NCBI GenBank assembly: GCA_942491955.1
Contig: CALOCV010000019.1
Location: forward strand, 1 to 11,998
DNA from: CALOCV01 sp942491955
GTDB lineage: Bacteria; Chlamydiota; Chlamydiia; Chlamydiales; CALOCV01
Length of the DNA stretch: 11,998 nucleotides
Direction of reading: 5' to 3'
Positions within the stretch are counted from its first letter, which is position 1; each line of letters opens with the position of its first letter. The notes beneath the pieces are model-generated. The model searched no databases and was not told the DNA's origin. It saw nothing but the letters and a program-made list of their open reading frames with translations. Shown here piece by piece: positions 7,989-11,998 of this stretch. A program made the translations under genes and the position numbers.

Positions 7989-8169
7989 TAAGCTTAACGC
8001 GATGTGCGATTTTTTCATGGCAATAACTAGTCATTCCGCACATTTTCCCTAGAGTGCATAGAAATTAGCTTCAATGTGGAGTGCGGAGGCCCTGCCGGCG
8101 TTTGAAAAGCGATGGCAGGGCCATCGCACTCCACATGATACATGAAAATTCGCACATCGCGTAAGCTTA
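7989..8169. repeat. Nested inverted-repeat element, about 180 bp
   Basis: The outer arms, 7989-8019 and 8141-8169, are near-exact reverse complements (TAAGCTTA, then CGCGATGTGCGA, then a T-run and CATG), differing by two small indels and one base. Inside lies a second, GC-richer hairpin with 23-nt arms (8074-8096 and 8114-8136) matching at 21 of 23 positions around a 17-nt loop. The inner stem (GTGGAGTGCG, then GGCCCTGCC) is clearly richer in G and C than its surroundings, suggesting foreign or separate origin. There is no coding capacity. It resembles a miniature element or two nested ones. Confidence 0.8.
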
Positions 8170-8218
8170 TCGCAAGAATTCACAATTTGGAGTTAGGGCA
8201 ATGAGTTTAGAAAAATGC

Positions 8219-8262
8219 AATACAAAGACGCAAAGGTACGAAGACACAAAGAGCAAAGACGA
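8219..8262. repeat. One-sided CAAAGACGCAAAGG-type degenerate repeat tract
   Basis: A 44-bp stretch of imperfect 8-10 bp units built around CAAAGACGCAAAG / AAGACACAAAGAG. Sequences of this kind, usually as inverted pairs, occur in intergenic spaces of many unrelated bacterial genomes; that is recollection, not a search result. No matching opposite arm is evident nearby, so this looks like half an element. Confidence 0.5.
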
Positions 8263-8298
8263 GGTTTTATACCAAAAGTAAAAAATGGGCTAGACAAA

Positions 8299-8460
8299 GG
8301 CGTGTCATCAATTGGATGAATTTGTAGATCAGGGTAGATGATTTGACGATGGATCGTTTGGAAGCCGAAGCAAACGTGTAATCCGTTAACGAGGCTGAAC
8401 ACGATTTATCGTCCAATTAGATACCGTGAGATGCTATTTTAGACGATTGGTGACACGCCC
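8299..8460. repeat. Possible MITE-like element with 16-bp imperfect terminal inverted repeats
   Basis: GGCGTGTCATCAATTG (8299-8314) and the reverse complement of 8444-8459 (GGCGTGTCACCAATCG) match at 14 of 16 positions and bound about 160 bp that has no credible gene. No clear target-site duplication was found. It could be a non-autonomous relic of an insertion sequence with GGCGTGTCA ends; the parent element is not in this window. Confidence 0.45.
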
Positions 8461-8801
8461 AAGAAAAAAAAATATTTCAATGATTTTTTGCAGACATACA
8501 GCAAAAATTCCGCGAAATCCCTTGATTGGAGATGGTGATTGTGTCATAAAATTAAAATGTTGCGCTAAAGAGGTACACAATGAAATCCCATTCTGTTAGT
8601 ATTGAGAGCCATTATTTTTTGATATTTCAACAATGGCCCACACTCTTATTTGTACATTCATGAACAGATGTAGGGTTCTCAAAGGGTTTGAATGGAAAAA
8701 ATAGACGAAATTATTTGCCTAGAAACTTTTTTTTTGTTAAAAAGAGGATTTCAGGAACATTTAAAACAACATCTTCGTAAGAAAACAGAGGAAAAAAAAC
8801 C

Positions 8802-9815
8802 ATGCAAAAATGGATAAGCACCTTTTTTATTGGTGTCGCTCTATTGAGTAACACCCCAATGAACGCAGCATGGGATTGCTGGGATTGTCATTCCAATCTG
8901 CGTTTCGATGTCGGGTATCGGCAGGACAACTATGAATGGAAGCTCCGAATCCCGAATGAAATAGAGTTTGAAAACAGTGAGGATGACTTACTGCGTTCAA
9001 ATTTCAATGACGTTCATGTATTACAGTTAGGTCTTCATCTTGATGGCACTTTTTGTAATTGCGTCTACGGCCGTGCAGAAGGACAAATCGGTTGGATTTT
9101 AGACGGTAACCACGATGAAAAATTTCGATTTGTTCAAAGTTCAACAGGTGGAATTGACACAGTAGATGTCGTCGAAATTCACAACGTCATTGATGGAAGG
9201 AATACTGTTGACTTCTCCTTCGCTCTAGGTTACCCCTTCCGTTGCTGGAATTCATGTTGGGTAATCGCACCGGTTGCTGGTTATAGCTACAAAAGTCAGT
9301 ATGTTTTCATTGATCGAAACCAACGTTTCGCTCCTGAACCTGCTTCTGTAACACCAGCCCCTGTTACCCATCAGCCCGTACTCACCATCCAAAGTTGTCA
9401 TCAGGACAAGTGGTTGAATAAATGGTACGGTCCTTTCATTGGATTCGATACCTTGTACGATTCCTGTGATTGTTTCCGTCTTTACGGGCAATTTGAATTC
9501 CACTTTGCTCGTTTTAAAGGAAAGAAACAAGTCGCTCATGACTTTTCTATTCCATCAACATTTTTCCCTTCCGATTTTCTACGGAACTTTGACGTTTCCG
9601 CTAGAAAAAATACACATGGATACCTTTTCCGTATTGGTGGGGAATACGACATTACTCAGTGCGTTTATGCAGGTATTGAAGCTCTTTACCAGCGTTTTAC
9701 CGCAAATAAAAAAATCGATCTAACAGAAAGCGATCTAACGCTTTTTGAAAAATCAAGACTTACGGCAAAACTCCATTCTTGGGGTATTCGTTTCATGATT
9801 GGTAGTCACTACTAG
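8802..9815 (+). CDS. MOMP-like / Lpg1974-type outer membrane beta-barrel porin, paralog 2
   Basis: Predicted outer membrane protein of 337 aa and diverged tandem paralog of the product of 6783-7850. Residues 1-23 form a signal peptide (MQKW, hydrophobic core, likely cut near NAA). Shared blocks in order: VGYRQDN (37-43), GWILDG (97-102), VIDGR (129-133), ALGYPF (141-146), KWYGPFIGFD (207-216), GQFEFHFARFKGK (229-241), LFRIGG (275-280) and TANKK (300-304). It ends in Tyr337, a terminal aromatic fitting BAM recognition. Ten cysteines, four as close CxxC/CxC pairs, make it more cysteine-rich than its neighbour; in chlamydiae such residues crosslink the envelope in place of a thick peptidoglycan layer. 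The Pro/Thr-rich stretch at 178-193 sits where paralog 1 has its Thr/acidic loop. AGAGG lies upstream of the ATG, and a strong terminator follows. Sequence divergence between the two suggests an old duplication. Confidence 0.8.
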   Translation: MQKWISTFFIGVALLSNTPMNAAWDCWDCHSNLRFDVGYRQDNYEWKLRIPNEIEFENSEDDLLRSNFNDVHVLQLGLHLDGTFCNCVYGRAEGQIGWILDGNHDEKFRFVQSSTGGIDTVDVVEIHNVIDGRNTVDFSFALGYPFRCWNSCWVIAPVAGYSYKSQYVFIDRNQRFAPEPASVTPAPVTHQPVLTIQSCHQDKWLNKWYGPFIGFDTLYDSCDCFRLYGQFEFHFARFKGKKQVAHDFSIPSTFFPSDFLRNFDVSARKNTHGYLFRIGGEYDITQCVYAGIEALYQRFTANKKIDLTESDLTLFEKSRLTAKLHSWGIRFMIGSHY

Positions 9816-9844
9816 ATCGAACGCTTTTATTTGCTCGCAAATAC

Positions 9845-9878
9845 AAGGAGATAGGTGTTTTTCACCTATCTCCTTTTT
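9845..9878 (+). terminator. Intrinsic terminator after the second porin gene, just upstream of rodA
   Basis: Perfect 13-bp arms AAGGAGATAGGTG (9845-9857) and 9863-9875 flank a TTTTT loop and end in TTTTT (9874-9878). It begins 29 nt after the porin stop and ends 21 nt before the rodA ATG. A smaller perfect hairpin ATTTGC-tc-GCAAAT (9829-9842) lies just before it. Confidence 0.88.
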
Positions 9879-9899
9879 AGTTTCCAGAATGGGTGTAAC

Positions 9900-11039
9900 A
9901 TGAATTGGAGTCTTTCCCATCTTTCCCGAATGGATTATCGGGTTTTTCCGATATTGATTGTATTAATGGGAGTGAGTCTTCTTATCCTCTCTTCTCATGC
10001 AGCAAATCCTATAGATCTCTCTTCGGATCCCGTATTTTTCACGCCTCTTGTCTACTCACAAATGCAGCGATTTGGCATTGGCATTCTGATTTTTTTATTT
10101 TTTGCAGGATTTGATTACAACAAGATCCGAGAAGGAACGTGGATTCTCTATGGTTTAACCCTAATTGCTTTGATTGGGTTATTTTTTATGCCATCGATTC
10201 AAGGCGTTCGAAGATGGTATCGCATTCCTTTTCTTCCCATGGCAATCCAGCCCTCTGAATATGCTAAGCTTACAGTTGTTTTTGCTCTCAGTTGGTTTTT
10301 AGAAAAAAATATTGGCATCCAGCGATCTTGGAGAAATGTCTTTTGGTGTTGTTTGATTGTCGGTATGCCTTTTCTTCTTATTCTCAAACAACCCGATCTT
10401 GGATCTGCTCTTGTTTTATTTCCCATCACTTTGGTGATGTTTTATTTTGGTGACATGCATCCCCTTGTCGTTAAAGGAATGACTTATCTTGGAGCGATCA
10501 TTTTCTTTTTTGTGGCGCTCATTTTTTTAGGAATTTTACCGCATGAAACGATTCGTCCCTATGCGATGACCTTTTTGAAAGAGTATCAATTTCATCGTCT
10601 CGATCCCTCTTCTCACCATCAGAGAGCTGCTGCAACAGCCATATCCATTGGTGGTATGTTGGGAACAGGATGGAGAAAAAACACCTTTACACAAGGGGGA
10701 TGGCTTCCCTACCCTTATACCGATTCGGTATTTCCTGCGTTTGGAGAAGAATTCGGTCTGATGGGTCTTGTATTAGTCATGATTCTTTTTTATACTCTTC
10801 TCTATTTCAGTTTTCAGGTTGTTGCTGTCGCGACCGACTCGTTTGGGCGTCTTTTAGCTGCAGGGATAGCGGTTTATTTAGCGATGCATGTATTGGTCAA
10901 TATGGGAATGATGAGTGGATTTTTGCCTATCACAGGGGTTCCTCTCCCTCTTATTACTTATGGTGGATCATCCATTCAGACAACCATGATGGCCCTTGGC
11001 ATTTTACAAAGCATCTATAGTCGGCGATTTATGTTTTAG
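9900..11039 (+). CDS. rodA: Rod shape-determining SEDS peptidoglycan polymerase RodA
   Basis: Polytopic inner membrane glycosyltransferase of the SEDS family that polymerises lipid II, working with a class B penicillin-binding protein (PBP2) and the MreB system; 379 aa is typical. Visible hallmarks are GVRRWYRI (102-109) then QPSEYAKL (117-124), KQPDLGSALVL (163-173), the central block with GGMLGTG (251-257) and the TD-SVF segment (274-278) followed by GEEFGLMG (282-289), the region holding the family's essential aspartate, and near the end ITGVPLPLITYGGSS (344-358). About ten hydrophobic segments fit the family. I prefer RodA over FtsW because of the QGVRRW and C-terminal wording, though the two are close. 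I start at ATG 9900; the in-frame GTG at 9855 lies inside the preceding terminator stem. The next gene begins 22 nt downstream, suggesting an operon. Confidence 0.93.
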   Translation: MNWSLSHLSRMDYRVFPILIVLMGVSLLILSSHAANPIDLSSDPVFFTPLVYSQMQRFGIGILIFLFFAGFDYNKIREGTWILYGLTLIALIGLFFMPSIQGVRRWYRIPFLPMAIQPSEYAKLTVVFALSWFLEKNIGIQRSWRNVFWCCLIVGMPFLLILKQPDLGSALVLFPITLVMFYFGDMHPLVVKGMTYLGAIIFFFVALIFLGILPHETIRPYAMTFLKEYQFHRLDPSSHHQRAAATAISIGGMLGTGWRKNTFTQGGWLPYPYTDSVFPAFGEEFGLMGLVLVMILFYTLLYFSFQVVAVATDSFGRLLAAGIAVYLAMHVLVNMGMMSGFLPITGVPLPLITYGGSSIQTTMMALGILQSIYSRRFMF

Positions 11040-11061
11040 CGTTTTCTATTTTTTCGGATTT

Positions 11062-11508
11062 ATGATGACAAAACACGCATTTGTTTTTGTTCCGGGCCAT
11101 TGGCTTGGGCAGGGGCATATCACTTTTCCTTCCTCTTCTGAATCCCTCTCTTTTTATACCTCATGGGAAGTGGGTAAGGAGGAAAAAGGGGAAATTTTCT
11201 GTACTCAAAAAGTACAAATCATTGGTGTCGATGAAGAGACTGTGAATACCTTTACGATTAAAAAAGAATCGGGATCGACGTTTAGCATTTTGTTAGAAAA
11301 TTCATTGGTCGGATCGATTCAAGGGCAAGGTGTATACGACGAGGAGATCCTTGCTTGGGAATTTCGCAACGATCCTGAGATGGAAGGGTACGAAAGCTAC
11401 CATATACAACCCAATGAGGAGTATGCCTTTCATGGGGAATATCTCGCTCCGGATAATTTTCGGACGATTATTGAAGGCAAGATTTGGAAAAAAACTGCTA
11501 AAGAGTAA
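11062..11508 (+). CDS. Unrecognised 148-aa soluble protein, likely beta-rich
   Basis: I do not recognise this protein. It begins MMTKHAFVFVPGHWLGQGHI, has no signal peptide or membrane span, and reads as a series of short alternating strands (about 16-100), with acidic turns and a Lys-rich end. The G-H-W-x-G-x-G pattern (12-18), followed by strands and several Trp/Phe/Tyr, is reminiscent of small calycin/lipocalin-like barrels (nitrobindin or DUF1579-type), but this is only a fold guess. Two adjacent ATGs (11062, 11065) are possible; a longer in-frame start at 10996 would overlap rodA by 44 nt and add a hydrophobic stretch encoded mostly by rodA, so I reject it. The gap to rodA is 22 nt with no terminator, so co-transcription is likely. 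A palindromic repeat begins 7 nt after the stop. Confidence 0.75.
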   Translation: MMTKHAFVFVPGHWLGQGHITFPSSSESLSFYTSWEVGKEEKGEIFCTQKVQIIGVDEETVNTFTIKKESGSTFSILLENSLVGSIQGQGVYDEEILAWEFRNDPEMEGYESYHIQPNEEYAFHGEYLAPDNFRTIIEGKIWKKTAKE

Positions 11509-11515
11509 GGAGTGT

Positions 11516-11555
11516 ATTATACCCAAACAACTTCAAGAAGTTGTTTGGGTATAAT
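11516..11555. repeat. Palindrome, copy 2 of the dispersed ATACCCAAACAACTTC family
   Basis: Nineteen-base arms (11516-11534 and 11537-11555) are exact reverse complements around an AA centre. The arm shares its 21-bp ATACCCAAACAACTTC stretch with the palindrome at 4848-4925 but lacks the inner TTGGATTTATGG segment and the spacer, so it is the compact form. It separates the 148-aa gene from the tRNA on the other strand, 2 bp from the tRNA 3' end, and could act as a bidirectional hairpin, although there is no T-tract. Each outer edge reads TATAAT outward. Confidence 0.85.
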
Positions 11556-11557
11556 CT

Positions 11558-11630
11558 TGGAGCGTATCGGAATCGAACCGATCACCTCAACAATGCCATT
11601 GTTGCGCTCTACCATCTGAGCTAACGCCCC
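11558..11630 (-). tRNA. tRNA-Ala (anticodon GGC)
   Basis: The minus strand folds into a complete 73-nt cloverleaf. The acceptor GGGGCGT pairs with ACGCTCC, including the G3-U70 wobble that alanyl-tRNA synthetase recognises. The D arm is GCTC/GAGC and the anticodon stem CAACA/TGTTG around the loop ATGGCAT (anticodon GGC, reading Ala GCC/GCU codons). The T arm is ATCGG/CCGAT with loop TTCGATT. The discriminator is A, and no CCA is encoded, so the tail must be added by tRNA nucleotidyltransferase. Confidence 0.97.
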
Positions 11631-11998
11631 TGATCTTGCAAACTCACAAGAGATTGCTGCGATCTCCAAAACAAATTTCGCAAAAAAAATCTTGAATCCA
11701 AGTTGTGTGCCAGTAGCTCCCGCTATTTTTTTGCATTCGTCCTTAAAGATTTACACCACAGAACTCACAGAGAAAAAGAAAAAACCCATGATTTCGCACG
11801 AAAATTTTCTCTATTTCTTTACGCATTTTCCCTCTGTACCCTCTGTGGTAGACATCAATGGAGGGAATTGCTGGTTATGTGCTTATTTATTGGCATGGAC
11901 ATTATATGTGTAAACCCTTTTTTTCTCAAATTTTTCCTTCATCACACATGTTTGATAACAAACTGATGGAGTTGCTGAAAGGACTTTTTTGAGAGCTT
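11631..11998. other. Right-end intergenic stretch
   Basis: I see no gene here that I can support. The part next to the tRNA must carry its promoter on the minus strand, but no clear -35/-10 was found. The middle holds a CACAGAG-type inverted repeat (11755-11849). Overlapping open frames at 11692-11966 are translations through that repeat and have no ribosome binding site. The last 100 bp show nothing recognisable. Confidence 0.55.
11755..11849. repeat. CACAGAG-type intergenic inverted repeat, about 95 bp
   Basis: ACCACAGAACTCACAGAG (11755-11772) and the reverse complement of 11832-11849 match at 14 of 18 positions, bounding an AT-rich centre. Translations read TTELTEKKKK...PSVPSVV, the spurious peptide commonly annotated across this kind of element in many bacterial genomes. 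The cross-genome distribution is recollection, not a search result. Confidence 0.65.

Larger units (their letters stand above)
7851..8801. other. 951-bp repeat-rich intergenic region between the two porin genes
   Basis: No frame here looks like a gene. In order it holds the porin-1 terminator (7878-7917), a nested inverted repeat (7989-8169), a CAAAGACGCAAAGG-type tract (8219-8262), a possible miniature inverted-repeat element (8299-8460), and about 340 bp with nothing recognisable that must carry the promoter and leader of the second porin gene. An AGAGG box stands about 10 nt before the ATG at 8802. I found no confident -35/-10 pair. Confidence 0.7.

Noticed and set aside
8219..8262. CRISPR-like short units
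   Set aside because: The units are 8-10 bp, degenerate, without spacers of constant length and without cas genes nearby.
8193..8402. 69-aa minus-strand frame in the porin spacer
   Set aside because: It runs through the CAAAGACGCAAAGG tract, has no ribosome binding site and resembles the spurious peptides of such repeats.
9855..9899. Longer rodA start at GTG 9855
   Set aside because: It would place the start codon inside the porin terminator stem; the ATG at 9900 gives a normal RodA N-terminus.
11692..11966. 73- and 87-aa frames at the right end
   Set aside because: They overlap each other in different frames and translate the CACAGAG inverted repeat; no initiation signals.

Overview
The window looks like a chromosomal segment of a chlamydia-related ('environmental') bacterium. 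This rests on three things. First, two tandem, cysteine-containing, signal-peptide-bearing outer membrane proteins resemble the expanded MOMP-like/Lpg1974-type porin families of amoeba-associated chlamydiae such as Simkania. Second, a SWIM-zinc-finger protein looks like the N-terminus of the SNF2-type helicases chlamydiae carry. Third, serS and rodA lie close together; as I recall, they are also near each other in Chlamydia trachomatis. The genus is inference; Simkaniaceae is my best guess, held weakly. Base composition is moderate to low GC by eye.

Layout. Positions 1-4793 form a minus-strand pair: smc (chromosome condensation ATPase), followed 4 nt later by a putative SWIM/SNF2-type protein that runs off the left edge. 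A 391-bp divergent region separates smc from serS (plus strand, 5185-6459) and holds a long perfect palindrome. A 323-bp leader precedes the first MOMP-like porin gene (6783-7850), which ends in a strong intrinsic terminator. A 951-bp gene-free stretch follows, packed with unrelated repeats: a nested inverted repeat, a one-sided 'CAAAGACGCAAAGG' tract, and a possible miniature inverted-repeat element. Then come the second porin gene (8802-9815) and its terminator, then rodA (9900-11039) and a small unrecognised gene (11062-11508), apparently co-transcribed. A second copy of the smc/serS palindrome family follows and abuts a minus-strand tRNA-Ala(GGC). The right end has no gene I can support, but contains a CACAGAG-type inverted repeat.

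The housekeeping genes serve chromosome organisation (smc, perhaps the helicase), translation (serS, tRNA-Ala) and cell-wall/shape synthesis (rodA). The porin pair between serS and rodA is the accessory part: a duplicated surface-protein family sitting among repeats. I do not see an obvious new defence, secretion or mobile system. The least explained material is the set of palindromic and inverted repeats, and the way they touch gene starts, terminators and the tRNA.
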